Source: Notolepis coatsorum (Eukaryota > Chordata > Actinopteri > Aulopiformes > Paralepididae). Taken from it: 64,000 bases of DNA. The first letter of the stretch is position 1; each line of letters starts with the position of its first letter. The position numbers and the translations under genes are program-made. The DNA lies in contig OZ020590.1 of NCBI GenBank assembly GCA_963971535.1, positions 153,740,034 to 153,804,033 on the forward strand, given 5' to 3'. The notes under the pieces were generated by a model that did no database searches, had not been told where the DNA came from, and saw only the letters and a program-made list of their open reading frames with translations. Shown here in pieces: positions 45,562-57,450 of the stretch.

Positions 45562-48500
45562 GAATGAATGAATGAATGAATGAATGAATGAATGAATGAA
45601 TGAAAACTTTATTAACAGATTGCAGAATGGGTACAGTGCAGTACAGCTCAATACATACAATTGTTAAGGGGATGCAGACCAGAGAAAGACTTTCGTCTTG
45701 TTTCCACCAGGGTCCCCCATTTCCAATTCATCGTAACATATATGACATACATGACATACAGATAGACAGTACTGCTACATCTATACATTTATGACATACC
45801 AGATTTGCAATTACAGTACTGTATTTGTGATACAAAAAGAGTCCAGAAAGAAAAGAGTATATACATTAGGCGTAGAAACTGTACATTGGATTGGGTAGGT
45901 GGGGGTGGGACTGTACATTGGAGGTGGGGGGGGGGGGTAGGAGTGGGGGGGGGGGGTAGGAGTGGGGGGGGGGGGGGGTTGGGTAGGAGGGGTGGGGGAC
46001 ACTGTACAACTGTACAAACAACACTGTACATTGGATTATGGGACTGTACATTGGACTGTACATTGGAGGTGGTTGGGTGGGGGGGGGGGGGTGGGTAGGA
46101 GGGGTGGGTGGGGGACACTGTACAACTGTACAAACAACACTGTACATTGGATTATTGACAAGACCATACTTGGTAATTTACTGTACATTGGCGGGGGTTG
46201 TGTTCGGACATTTACAGGGGCCAGTTTCGAGTTGCAGTCTCCCTTAGGTGTTTTTTGAGAGTGTTTTTGAAAGTGGGTAGTGATTCACATTCCTTTACAG
46301 CTTTGGGTAGGGCGTTCCACATTGATGTGGCATAATTGCGAAACGTGTTTAGTCCCTTGTTTGAGCCGAATCTGGGTTTAACATGATTTGTGGAGCTCCC
46401 TCTGGTGTTGTGATCGTGGTATTCACTGACCTTTGGGAAGTATTTAGTCATGTACATGGGTACCTTGGTCGTGTAGTGTATCTTGTAGACCAGGCCCATT
46501 GCAAGTTGCTGTACTCTGTTGTCTACTCTAAGCCATCCTAGGTTGTCAAAGTGGGCAGGGGTGAGGTGGGTTCTAGGAGTAAGGTCAAGCAGTAGTCTGA
46601 CCAGTTTGTTTTGAGATGTTTGTAATTTTGTTTTTAGCGCCTTTGAGGTGCTTTGGTACCATGAGGTGCAAGCATAGTCGTAGTACCCTTGAATGAGTGC
46701 TCCTGCTAGAGTCTTCAGGGTATTCTTGTTTACCAGTGAGGAGATCCGGTACAAGAAACGAGTTCGTTGGTTGACTTTTTTTATTACATTGGATGCCATT
46801 TTGTCACAGGAAAGATTTGCCTCTAGGATGGAACCCAGGTAGGTAATATCTTCTTTCCTTGTGACAATATTGTCACCCACTGTAACTGAGAAGCCGTCGG
46901 TCTTGCTGAGTTTGTTATTTGAACCGAAGAGAATGGACTCTGTTTTGCCCATGTGTAATGATAGTTTGTTATCAGCGAGCCATATGCAGATTTTGCTTAG
47001 TTCTGAGCTGAGGGTTTTTTCAACCTGTAATTTGTTCTTGTCAGAGACCAGCAGGGCTGAGTCGTCCGCAAACAGGAACAAGTTGCAGTCACAAGCTGAC
47101 GACATGTCATTTGCATAAATTAGGAACAGTAGCGGACCTAGTATGCTTCCTTGTGGAACACCACAGTTTACTGTGAGGGGGGGGGATAGGGTACCGTTTA
47201 CCTCCACCATCTGCTCTCTCCCCTCCAGGTAGGATTGCATCCAGCTCACTGATAGACTATCAAAACCAATTGCTTTTAGCTTGTCAATCAGAATGGTGTG
47301 ATTGACAGTGTCGAAGGCCTTTTGTAGGTCCAGCATGACCATGCCGCAGTATTTGCCCGCGTCCACCTCTTGTTTGATGTGGTCGTTTAAATAGAGAAGG
47401 CATGTGTCAGTGGAGTGGGATGTTCTGAAGCCAGATTGGAATTCGTAGATTAGATTTTTTTCCGCAAGGTATTTTTCGACCTGTTCGTATACAATTTTTT
47501 CCATGACTTTCGAGATGGAGGTAAGGATAGAAACAGGGCGGTAGTTGCCTGGGTCTAATTTACTGCCTTTTTTGTGCAGAGGGGTCACTCTCGCAATTTT
47601 GAAGTCCTTGGGGACGTGTCCCTGTTTTATAGAGAGGTTTATTATGTGTGTGATGACTGGGGTGATGGCGGCTGCTGAGTCTCTGAGGAATTTGGAGGGG
47701 ATGTTGTCATGGCCAGTGGCCTTGTTAGGTTGGAGGGCGCTCAGTTTTTTGAGTACCTCATCTGTTGTTACCATTTCCAGTTTGAAGTCGTCTTTGTGGA
47801 CCCCTAGGTTTTTGTAGTAAGCTACTATGTGTTCTACCCCATAATGCCCTGAGTGGGAGGGTAGTTTGTTTACCAGTGTTGTGGCTATGTTTGTGAAGAA
47901 ACTATTTAAGTAATTGGCTACATCCAGCTTTTCTGTGATGAGCGTGTTGTCCGTCTTTATGTTTATGTTTGAGAATCTGGTTTTAAGTTTTTTACTGCAG
48001 CCTAGTTGGTTATTGAGTAATTTCCAAAGTTCACGCGGTTTGTTTTTGTTTTCCTCGGTTTTGTCATTGATGAATTTTTTCTTTGCTGTTTTGATCATGG
48101 AGTTTACATCATTTCTTAGTCTGTTTCTTTGCAGTTTGAGTTCAGTCACGTGGGCTTGGAGTTCACTGCTCGTGCTTATGTTAAGCTTTGACTGACTTTT
48201 ACGAAACTCAGAGCATTTTTTGTCTCTGGTTTTCATAGCGGTCAGTATTTCAGCGTGCATCCACGGCTCAGCGCGATTTTTTACCCTGGTGGTTCTTAGG
48301 GGGGCCATGTTGTTTAGTATCGTTGAAAATTTGGTTTTGAAGCCAAGCCATGTTTCTTCAACCAGTGTACCATTGAGCTCATCTGACCAGTCCAGACCCT
48401 CCAGTTCAAGGTTAAAGGCCTCGCTAGAGTAGGTTTTTAGGTCTCTAGATGTGACTGTTTTGTGACAGCCAGCCTTTTGTTTTAGCTTTTTGCGGGTACA

Positions 48501-49730
48501 GAATATCATATAATGATCACTTAACCCGCATGCTATAACCCCTTTATTGGCGATCTTGGACTTGTCAGAGGTCAGGATGAGGTCAATGGTAGTCTGAGTT
48601 GACTCACACACACGTGTGGGTTGTGTGATTAGTTGGCTGAGGCCGTGCAGATCACAAAACCTATTGTAGGATTTGAAGACGGGTGCATCTTTTTGTTGCA
48701 TATCCGTGTTCCAATCCCCAATAAGAATCATTTCTGTATCCTCAACTCCAGCTAAGCACTCATCCAACACGTCATAAAAGCCATTTTGGTCTGGCGGTCT
48801 GTAAATTGTGCCGACTAGAACAGATTTAGCCCTTTCAAATAGAATTTCTACAAAAACAGTTTCAATAGCCTCATGATCTAGGTCTGTACGGTTAATAAAT
48901 TTGGTGTCTTGATGGATGTACATACAGACACCTCCTCCATGCCTGTTCCTGTCATTGCGGACTAAAGAATAGTTCTCTAATTCAATTTCCGGGTCTGTTA
49001 CTGATGGGTCCAGTTTGGTTTCTGAGAAACATAGTATGTTTACCTTTCCGCTACTGAAATGATTTCTTATTTCTGCCAGTTTGTGCCTGAGGCTATTTAC
49101 ATTAAGATGAAAGATATGTAGTCCGTTTTTATCTGCTGTGTCGTCTATATCATTGAGATAAAGGTAGGATTCTTCTTCTGTGGGAAGGGGGGGGGGCTCT
49201 GTGATGTCCGGAGGGGGGGTGGGGGATCCTAGTCCGTGTGGTTGATCTTGTGGCGGTAGGTGGGGAGGGGGGGATGGGGTCCTGTGTTCATTGATGTTAG
49301 GAGGGGGGGTGGGGATGATCCTTTGTCCTCTGCTGGTGAAAGGAGGGGGGGTGGGGGATCCTTTGATCAAGGTGGGTGTCCCGCGACGGGAGGGGGGTGG
49401 GGCTGTGTTGTTATTATTTGGTCCGTGTGTGGGAGGGGGGGGGGTGTGAGATTCTTTGTCCTGTTCATCTGCTGGCGTCGCCTGGTGGTGGAATTCCGTG
49501 GGGAGGGGGCATGAGCCCGGGGCTGTGTTGATTCCATCCCGCCGGCTCCCTGCTGTGGAGACGTCTCGTCCTCCCGTGTGTTCCTTTGCGGCGGCGCCGT
49601 GCGTGTTGATTGCTCCGGCCTCGGGTGGAAAGTAGGCATCCGAAGCCATCGTTGCATCCTGTAGTGCCAGACCCAGTCGTCGCGTCTGGGTTCGCGTCCT
49701 GACGGGGGTCCTGACTTGGCTGGGTCTAAA
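45562..49730 (-). mobile_element. Full-length L2-like LINE, 12-bp TSD
   Basis: Flanked by GTCTAAAGCTCT at 45550-45561 and 49731-49742. The 3' end is (GAAT)n (45562-45603) next to an AATAAAGTTTTC-type terminus; the 5' end lies 81 bp before the ORF's ATG. The 3' UTR (45604-46211) carries the G-rich (plus-strand) blocks and GTACATTGG words found in all L2 3' fragments of this window, so this copy is the reference for that family. Confidence 0.92.
46212..49649 (-). CDS. L2-like endonuclease-reverse transcriptase, intact
   Basis: An uninterrupted 1,145-residue frame from ATG 49649 (MASDAYFPP). An in-frame ATG exists at 49817 but lies outside the element's TSD, so it is not the element's own start. 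The first roughly 170 residues are Pro-rich with repeated PTPPP motifs and have no known fold. Endonuclease follows: FHLNVNSLRHKLAEI, CFSETKLD, GTIYRPPDQ, IGDWNTDM, TTIDLILTSD and GLSDHYMIF. The RT has NKATGHDNIPSKFLRDSA, NYRPVSILTSISKVMEKIV (about 700), LDLQKAFDTVNH (about 775), CGVPQGSILGPLLFLIYAND and LFADDSALLVS (about 860). The C-terminus (YNLNTFRNYATSMWNALP type) is seen in the truncated copies too. All catalytic residues I can check are present. I place it in the L2/CR1 group by recall. Confidence 0.9.
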   Translation of the reverse strand: MASDAYFPPEAGAINTHGAAAKEHTGGRDVSTAGSRRDGINTAPGSCPLPTEFHHQATPADEQDKESHTPPPPTHGPNNNNTAPPPSRRGTPTLIKGSPTPPPFTSRGQRIIPTPPPNINEHRTPSPPPHLPPQDQPHGLGSPTPPPDITEPPPLPTEEESYLYLNDIDDTADKNGLHIFHLNVNSLRHKLAEIRNHFSSGKVNILCFSETKLDPSVTDPEIELENYSLVRNDRNRHGGGVCMYIHQDTKFINRTDLDHEAIETVFVEILFERAKSVLVGTIYRPPDQNGFYDVLDECLAGVEDTEMILIGDWNTDMQQKDAPVFKSYNRFCDLHGLSQLITQPTRVCESTQTTIDLILTSDKSKIANKGVIACGLSDHYMIFCTRKKLKQKAGCHKTVTSRDLKTYSSEAFNLELEGLDWSDELNGTLVEETWLGFKTKFSTILNNMAPLRTTRVKNRAEPWMHAEILTAMKTRDKKCSEFRKSQSKLNISTSSELQAHVTELKLQRNRLRNDVNSMIKTAKKKFINDKTEENKNKPRELWKLLNNQLGCSKKLKTRFSNINIKTDNTLITEKLDVANYLNSFFTNIATTLVNKLPSHSGHYGVEHIVAYYKNLGVHKDDFKLEMVTTDEVLKKLSALQPNKATGHDNIPSKFLRDSAAAITPVITHIINLSIKQGHVPKDFKIARVTPLHKKGSKLDPGNYRPVSILTSISKVMEKIVYEQVEKYLAEKNLIYEFQSGFRTSHSTDTCLLYLNDHIKQEVDAGKYCGMVMLDLQKAFDTVNHTILIDKLKAIGFDSLSVSWMQSYLEGREQMVEVNGTLSPPLTVNCGVPQGSILGPLLFLIYANDMSSACDCNLFLFADDSALLVSDKNKLQVEKTLSSELSKICIWLADNKLSLHMGKTESILFGSNNKLSKTDGFSVTVGDNIVTRKEDITYLGSILEANLSCDKMASNVIKKVNQRTRFLYRISSLVNKNTLKTLAGALIQGYYDYACTSWYQSTSKALKTKLQTSQNKLVRLLLDLTPRTHLTPAHFDNLGWLRVDNRVQQLAMGLVYKIHYTTKVPMYMTKYFPKVSEYHDHNTRGSSTNHVKPRFGSNKGLNTFRNYATSMWNALPKAVKECESLPTFKNTLKKHLRETATRNWPL

Positions 49731-49895
49731 GTCTAAAGCTCTCCTCCAACAATTAATTAAGTTAAATAGCCTGGAACATTGATAGAAAAAATATAATTGT
49801 ATGTCAAAGTTCACCATTCTATCTATGCTTGACTATGTAGGGGTATCTGATGGGGAAATTCACCAAAACACTCTCTCTCTCTCTCTAAGGCACAC

Positions 49896-50266
49896 TAGGG
49901 GTGTAAAGGTACACGTATCCGCACCGAACCGTTTCAGTGTGTACCATACCGTACCGAACGGCTGTGTACCGAACGAATACAATGGTATGTTTAACCAATA
50001 ACGACTGCCCACTGGGGGCTGTTTTTTCACAATCTAATATAATAATTATAATTTTTTTCTTTTCTTTACAAGTCGATTATTAATTTCAATATAGAATATT
50101 TGTTGACAGCCCTACAAGTACAATTAGTTACTGCACACTACATCACCCCTGAGTGGAACATGGAAAGCCAAACTTTCCCCCACTGTACCGAAAACCTGTA
50201 CCGAAGCGTGACTTCAAAACCGAGGTATGTACCGAACCGTGGTTTTTGTGTACCGTTACACCCCTA
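49896..50266. mobile_element. hAT-like element, 371 bp
   Basis: Ends TAGGGGTGTAAAGGTACAC and, reversed, TAGGGGTGTAACGGTACAC. Subterminal CCGAACCG and GTACCGAAC words recur. No convincing TSD, so old or rearranged. Confidence 0.7.
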
Positions 50267-50433
50267 CTAGTTACTATATGTATATCTGTACATATCTCTT
50301 ACCTACTCTTACTAGTTATGCTGCTGGCCAGTATGACTTACTACCATAGTGTCTTTATACCTGTATCACTGTACATATTAATACTTAATACTACAACTCT
50401 GTACATACATCTGATTAGCACTAATACTAATCA

Positions 50434-50545
50434 GTGGCTCGGGAGGTAGAGCAGTCATCTGGTAATCTGGAGGTTCCCAGTTCGATTCCCCTTCTCCCGG
50501 GCAGCGTGTCGAAGTGTCCTTGAGCAAGACACTTAACCCCTAACA
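50434..50545 (+). mobile_element. SINE head fragment
   Basis: tRNA-like: GCTCGGGAGGTAGAGCAGTC with B box AGTTCGATTCC (50479-50489), then CGGGCAGCGTGTCGAAGTGT and GACACTTAACCCCTAA, as at 44495-44535. It is cut where the duplicated segment begins. Confidence 0.7.
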
Positions 50546-50683
50546 TAACCCCATTGCAGTAGTCGAGGGAGGCGAGACGTGTTGATTGGACGAGGAGTTG
50601 GGTGGCTTCATTTGTCAGCAAGGGGCGGATCCTTCTGCCGTTGCTCAGGAGGAACATTCCATGCAGGGCAGGGATACAAACTG

Positions 50684-51540
50684 GTCAGACTACTGCTTGA
50701 CCTTACTCATAGAACCCACCTCACCCCTGCCCACTTTGACAACCTAGGATGGCTTAGAGTAGACGACAGAGTACAGCAACTTGCAATGGGCCTGGTCTAC
50801 AAGATACACTACACGACTAAAGTACCCATGTACATGTCAAAATACCTCCCAAAGGCCAGTGAATACCACGATCACAACACCAGAGGGAGCTCCACAAATC
50901 ATGTCAAACCCAGATTCGGCTCAAACAAGGGACTAAACACCTTTCGCAATTATGCCACATCAATGTGGAACGCCCTACCCAAAGCTGTAAAGAAATGTGA
51001 ATCACTACCCACTTTCAAAGAGCACCTACGGGAGATTGCAGTTGGAAACTGGAACCTGTAAATGTCTAAACCCAACCCCCTCCAATGTACAGTAAATGTC
51101 CTAACCCAATAATACACAAGACCCTCTTCTTGGGACCAAGTAAGGTTTAGTCGATATTCCAATGTACAGTTTTGCTTGTACAGTTTCCCCCACCCACCTC
51201 CAATGTACAGTCCCCCCCCCCCACCTACCCAACCTCCTCCAATGTACAGTTTCTATGTCAAATGTATATACTCTCTTTTTTAGACTCTTTTTGTATCACA
51301 AACAGTACTGTATTTGTAAATCTGGTATGTCATAAATGTATAGATGTAGCAGTACTGTCTATCTGTATCTTGTGTATGTCATATATGTTATGATGAATTG
51401 AAAATGGGGGACCCTGATGTAAACAAGATGAAAGTCTTTCTCTGGTCTGCATCCCCTTAACAATTATGTGTATTGAGCTGTACTGTATTGTACCCATTCT
51501 GCAATCTGTTAATAAAGTTTTCAATCAATCAATCAATCAT
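50684..51540 (+). mobile_element. L2-like LINE 3' end (copy 2)
   Basis: C-terminal ORF portion (frame to 51061), full 3' UTR, AATAAAG and (AATC)n tail. The undeleted counterpart of 4648-5430. Confidence 0.85.
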
Positions 51541-52235
51541 ACATGGCACACTGAGGCCTACAACAAACTGACCGGATCTTCCTTTATTCATTATGTTGAT
51601 TTTACTGTAGCACTATTTTACTCTGTCCATTCTATTGCATAATTTTACTATCTATTCTATTCTACTATTCTATTATTGCACTGTATTATTTTACTCTGTC
51701 TATTGCTTTTTATTACAGGTTCAAAACTGTCAGGTATTAAACTGTGTGGGTATCAAACAAGAGACTGTCAGGCTTTAAAACTGTGTAGGAACCAGGCCTA
51801 GAACTGCACCCTGAGAGGGAACTGCACCCTGAGAGAGGGAACTGCACCCTGAGAGAGGGAACTGCACCCTGAGAGAGGGAACTGCACTCTGAGAGGGAGG
51901 TTCGAAGGGTCAAAGTGGGTATAAGACAGGAGGGAAGACTGTCAAGTTTTAAACTGTGGATACCAAACAGAGAAGGTAAAGACGACTTTGAACTGTTGAA
52001 CAGTAATCCAGAACTATTTTATTGCACTGTAAAAAAATAAAAATAATAATTTGCATGGAATAGCGTACAAACTAAAGTATGTAGAAATTAACTGGTTAGT
52101 CAGTCTTGGACTATAAACAATGCCTGTCAAATGAGCCATACTATTGTCTCCATAGCTATAATACAGAACACACAATGGGTCCGCAAACATCGCTAAAATG
52201 GTCAATAACGCTGGTGCCATTGAGTAAAGATGGGA
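51541..52235. repeat. Spacer with 22-bp-type tandem repeat
   Basis: Counterpart of 5431-6095. Five GAACTGCACCCTGAGAG units at about 51802-51895. No gene. Confidence 0.6.
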
Positions 52236-54522
52236 AAGGTTTGATTGAATACTTTATTACAGGTCTTTGAGACCTGTAAAACACTAAGAAATGGAGTAAC
52301 CAATATGATCAAAAAAGCAAAACTGAACTATTTTAACGAAAAAATTGAGGAAAATAAAAATAATCCTCAAAAACTGTGGAAGTCTTTAAAAACACTGGGT
52401 CACAATAATAGACTCAAGACTAAAACCACAAATCTCAACCTGAAAATAGATAACACGATCATCTCTGACAAATTGAGTGTGGCAAATTGTTTAAACACCT
52501 TCTTCACAACTGTTGCTACCACTTTGGTGAACAAACTGCCGATCCACTCTGGCCGATATGGCATACAGCACATCCAGGCCTTTTATAAGGAACTGGGTGT
52601 ACGTGAAAATGATTTTAAATTGACTGAAGTAACTACTGAAGAGGTTATGAAAAAGCTCAGTATGCTGCAGCCAACAAAACCCACAGGCCATGACAATATT
52701 CCCACCAGATTTCTCAGAGACTCTGCTTCCATCATAGCTCCCATTGTAGCCCATATCACCAACCTCTCCATCAACCAGGGTCACATCCCGCAAGAACTCA
52801 AGCTTGCTAGGGTAACCCCTCTATTTAAAAAAGGAAACAAACTGGATCCAGGTAACTACCGCCCCGTTTCTATCCTTTGTTCCATATCAAAGGTAATTGA
52901 GAGGCTGGTATATGAGCAGATAGACAACTACCTGACTGAACATAGACTACTGTACCAGTTCCAATCAGGTTTCAGAAAATCACACTCCACTGACACCTGT
53001 TTACTGTACCTGACCGATTATATAAAACGGGAGATGGACAAGGGGAACTACTGCGGGATGGTAATGTTGGACCTGCAAAAGGCGTTTGACACGTCAACCA
53101 CTCCATCCTACTAGAAAAATTGAGAGCGATAGGCTTTGATAGCAAGTCAGCCAAATGGGTCAAGTCCTACCTGGAGGGAAGAGAACAGGTGGTAGACATC
53201 AATGGCACCTTGTCCTCGTCCCTTCCAGTGACATGTGGGGTCCCCCAAGGAAGCATTTTGGGGCCTCAACTGTTTTTAATATATATTAATGACATGAAAT
53301 CGGCATGCGATTGCAACCTGTTCCTGTTTGCTGACGACTCGGCACTCCTGGTCTCTGACAGGGATAAGTCTAAAGTGGAAAGTGTCCTGAGCAGTGAAAT
53401 GAAAAAGATCTGCTCTTGGCTCAGTGACAATAAATTGTCTCTACATCTGGGAAAAACAGAGGCCATACTCTTTGGGTCAAACGCTAACCTAAAGAAATCC
53501 CAGGGTTTTAAAATTAGAGTAGGTGGAAACATTATTGAGGATAAAGAGGAGGTCACCTACCTGGGCTTTATTTTAAATAAAAAACTTTCTAACGAAAAAA
53601 TGGCACAAAAAGTTATTACTAAGGTCAATCAAAAAACCAAATCTTTATTTAGAATTTCCTCGTAAAAAATAAATAAATAGAAACGCTCTGAGGACCCTAG
53701 CTGGAGCCCTCATCCAATGTCACTTTGACTATGCTTGCACTTCATGGTACAGCAACATATCAAAACAAATGAAGACAAAGCTCCAGACCTCCCAAAACAA
53801 ACTAGTGAGACTCCTGCACAACCTTCACTTTAGAACTCACCTAACGCCAGCCCACTTTAGCAGTCTGGGATGGCTTAGGGTTGAAGAAAGGGTACACCAG
53901 CTTAAAATGCTACTGGTTTTTAAAGTACTGAAAGAAACGGTCCCCAAGTACCTAGTAAATTATTTTAATAAAGTAGGAGATGTCCACAAACACGCCACAA
54001 GAGGAAGCCCCACGGACCTGGTCCCGCCGAGAGTCAGGACATGCATGGGGAAAGATGCATTTTTTTACTCAGCTACGGTAATGTGGAATGCCCTGCCAAC
54101 ATTCATAAAACTCCTGAACTCCCCTCTCGGATTTAAATCCGCCCTAAAAACATGGCTCAGCAGCAACTCAAATTGGTCTTAAAATGTTTTTTATCTCTTT
54201 TATCATAACTTGGCTTTTATTTCTTTTATCATGAGTTGCTTTTAAGGGTTTGCGGATTTTCTTTTAACATTAGTTAACTGTATGAGTTGTCAGGTTAGGT
54301 GTTTTTATACACATTTTTAGGATGTGTCCTGTCTAGTGTACATGTCCATTTGTGTTTCTGTGCCTTTTTATGTTCCATGTATGGACCACAATGGAAACAA
54401 GCCTTGGCTTTATTGTGTTTTATCCATTTTTGACCAGCGTTGTTGACACTGTTATTGTCTTGTCTTTTAAAATGTTTTTGTCCTACGATTGTGTCAAAAT
54501 AAAGTATTCAATCAATCAAAAG
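52236..54522 (+). pseudogene. Second L2-like subfamily RT with 3' end (copy 2)
   Basis: Three frames (52245-53114, 53120-53665, 53769-54182) cover the same RT as 6096-7817 and continue to a natural C-terminus (WNALPTFIKLLNSPLGF) and a 340-bp 3' UTR ending AATAAAGTATTCAATCAATC. The first break is a single G missing just after AAGGCGTTTGACAC (about 53092), where copy 1 is intact. The second replaces TCGTTCATAAATAG with an expanded A/T stretch (53663-53680). Both breaks postdate the duplication because copy 1 lacks them. Endonuclease absent. Confidence 0.88.
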
Positions 54523-54594
54523 ACTAAATGTTTTTTCCCCCGAGTATGAGTTCTGATATGTACTTTTAAGTCACGTTTTGCACCAAATATTTGA

Positions 54595-56123
54595 TCACAG
54601 TGTGCAACTATAGGGCTTTTCCCCAGTATGGCTTCTCATGTGACTATTCAGGTGTCCCCGTGTAATACATCTTTTAGGACACAGGGTGCAACTATAGGGC
54701 TTTTCCCCAGTATGGCTTCTCATGTGAATATTCAGGTGTCCCTGTATAATATATCTTTTAGGACACAGTGTGCAACTATAGGGCTTTTCCCCAGTATGGC
54801 TTCTCATGTGTACTTTTATTTGAGATTTTTGACTAAATCTTTTAGGACACAGTGTGCAACTATAGGGCTTTTCCCCAGTATGGCTTCTCATGTGTCTATT
54901 CAGGTCTCCCTGTCTAGTATATCTTTTAGGACACAGTGTGCAACTATAGGGCTTTTCCCCAGTATGGCTTCTCATGTGACTATTCAGGTGTCCCTGTGTA
55001 ATATATCTTTTAGGACACAGGGTGCAACTATAGGGCTTTTCCCCAGTATGGCTTCTCATGTGTACTTTTATTTGAGATTTTTGACTAAATCTTTTAGGAC
55101 ACAGTGTGCAACTATAGGGCTTTTCCCCAGTATGGCTTCTCATATGTTGTTCCAAGAGTGTAATGGTAGTAAATGTCTTGCCACAAACAGTACATGTCAT
55201 GTGAGTTTGAAGGTGAAGTTTCAAGCTCTCTGTGGGTTCTAAATGTTTTCCACACAAACCACAGTCACTAGAATGGGCTTTAAGATGGGGCATTAAAGCT
55301 TTCCTATTAGGAAAACATTTCCCACACACTTTACAGCTCCAGGTCTCACACGGTATTTGGTTTGATAATTTCACCTCATGGGATGAAACCACAGAGCTCT
55401 TGAACTGGTTGCTGTTAGACAAACTCTGTCCTTTGTTTTTCTGTGTCTTCTTTGATGTCAGTGAGTTTAAACCAGGATGAGGTTCACTAGTCTCCAGCCA
55501 ATCATCACTGTCATCAGTATCAGTTCCAGAACAGTGTGAAGAGAGGAGCTGGCCATCTGTAGTTGGTTCTAAATCACCAGCTGGATCTAAGTTACTGACT
55601 GGTTCTGATAATCCACAGTCCTCTCCATCAGGTTCTGTTTTCATCTGTTCTGTTGAGGTGCTGGCTAGAGGCTCCGTCTCTCTGTTTTCCTCAGTCTGGG
55701 TTTGGTTAAACCATGAGGACTGAGGTTTCTCTTCATCATCTTCACTCTTCACAGGGACAGGGTTGAAAGTGAACTTGATATCAACCTCCTCCAGACCTTG
55801 AAGCTGCTCTCCCTCCTGACTGGTCCAGAGTTCCACCTGTTCCTCTTTAATCTGTAGGAGCTCTGGGTCCTGGGTTTGGTTAAACCATGAGGACTGAGGT
55901 TTCTCTTCATCATCTTCACTCTTCACAGGGACAGGGTTGAAAGTGAACTTGATGATATCAGCCTCCTCCAGACTTTGAAGCTGCTCTCCCTCCTGACTGG
56001 TCCAGAGTTCCTCCTGTTCCTCTTTCATCTGTAGGAGCTCTGGCTGCTCCTGGCTCAGACTGTGGCTCCTCTCCTGCTGTTCAGGGGGAAACTCCTCTTC
56101 ACAGACAGAGAGCTGTGGGGGGT
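54595..56123 (-). CDS. C2H2 zinc-finger gene, main coding exon, truncated
   Basis: Encodes a probable DNA-binding regulator. A minus-strand splice acceptor (CTCCAG at 56129-56124) opens the exon at 56123 in the middle of an Asp codon, so an upstream exon is expected. The first part holds two tandem acidic modules ([22 protein letters not shown], then [19 protein letters not shown]) and a Ser/Asp-rich region. Nine complete C2H2 fingers follow. Three are diverged ([24 protein letters not shown]). Six are nearly identical 28-residue copies with TGEKPY linkers and variable tips such as [18 protein letters not shown] and [10 protein letters not shown] tenth stops after SCTL. The bases past the stop still spell most of a finger in another frame, which suggests a 2-bp loss in a TG run at about 54595. 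Possibly a functional shortened gene or a young pseudogene. Confidence 0.85.
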
Positions 56124-56207
56124 CTGGAGGGAGGCAGAATAATAACATGAATAGTTGTAATTGCTGTCACCATTGGAAAGCCACCCATTTAAAGAATTCA
56201 CACATGT
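56124..56207 (-). other. Intron side of the zinc-finger acceptor
   Basis: A pyrimidine-rich acceptor tract (minus strand TTCTGCCTCCCTCCAG) and about 80 bp of intron, matching 8263-8356 in copy 1. Confidence 0.7.
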
Positions 56208-57195
56208 TCTTCCTGTGCCCCAGGACAGTTCAGTCAGTATGTTCTTCCTGTGGCCCAGGACAGTTCAGTCAGTATGTTCTTCCTGAGGACAGTTCAGTCA
56301 GTATGTTCTTCCTGTGCTCCAGGAGAGTTCAGTCAGTATGTTCTTCCTGTGCCCCAGGACAGTTCAGTCAGTATGTTCTTCCTGAGGACAGTTCAGTCAG
56401 TATGTTCTTCCTGTGCCCCAGGACAGTTCAGTCAGTATGTTCTTCCTGTGGCCCAGGACAGTTCAGTCAGTATGTTCTTCCTGAGGACAGTTCAGTCAGT
56501 ATGTTCTTCCTGTGCTCCAGGACAGTTCAGGCAGTATGTTCTTCCTGTGGACAGTTCAGTCAGTATGTTCTTCCTGTGCTCCAGGACAGTTCAGTCAGTA
56601 TGTTCTTCCTGAGGACAGTTCATTCAGTATGTTCTTCCTGTGTCTCAGGACAGTTCAGTCAGTATGTTCTTCCTGAACTGTCCTGGGGCACAGGAAGAAC
56701 ATACTGACTGAACTGTCCTGGGGCACAGGAAGAACATACTGACTGAACTGTTCTGGGGCACAGGAAGAACATACTGACTGAACTGTCCTGGGGCACAGGA
56801 AGAACATACTGACTGAACTGTCCTGGGGCACAGGAAGAACATACTGACTGAACTGTCCTGGGGCACAGGAAGAACATACTGACTGAACTGTCCTGGAGCA
56901 CAGGAAGAACATACTGACTGAACTGTCCTGAGACACAGGAAGAACATACTGACTGAACTGTCCTGGGGCACAGGAAGAACATACTGACTGAACTGTCCTG
57001 GAGCACAGGAAGAACATACTGACTGAACTGTCCTGGAGCACAGGAAGAACATACTGACTGAACTGTCCTGAGACACAGGAAGAACATACTGACTGAACTG
57101 TCCTGGGGCACAGGAAGAACATACTGACTGAACTGTCCTGGGGCACAGGGAGAACATACTGACTGAACTGTCCTGGAGCACAGGAAGAACATAGA
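56208..57195. repeat. Inverted array of the 35-bp minisatellite (copy 2)
   Basis: Plus-oriented units from about 56208 to 56672 (several shortened to about 24-25 bp), then reverse-complement units from about 56675 to 57195 with almost no spacer. About 15 units per arm. Unit variants and arm lengths differ from copy 1, so the array has evolved since the duplication while keeping its head-to-head form. Confidence 0.95.
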
Positions 57196-57224
57196 TGGTG
57201 AAAAAAACGAGGTAGTTCACTATG

Positions 57225-57450
57225 TCGGCCCATGATTAAAATGACATAAATGACGCAACATACAGATATATATCATGACATAAATGACATACAGGTATAC
57301 AGTACTGTTCCATTTGTGACATACAAGATATGCAAATATACAGTAGTTAAACAGAGATCTTAACAGAAAATATATACATACGAGGGGGAGGAAACTGTAT
57401 ATTAGGAGGGAGTGGGTGGGTGGGTGGGAGGGGACATGTCACATGTGTAT
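57225..57450 (-). repeat. Degenerate L2-like 3' UTR remnant (copy 2)
   Basis: Counterpart of 9590-9800. Confidence 0.5.

Noticed and set aside
54628..55242. 204-codon plus-strand frame with MASHV repeats.
   Set aside because: Antisense shadow of the zinc-finger array, whose 84-bp period is a multiple of three.
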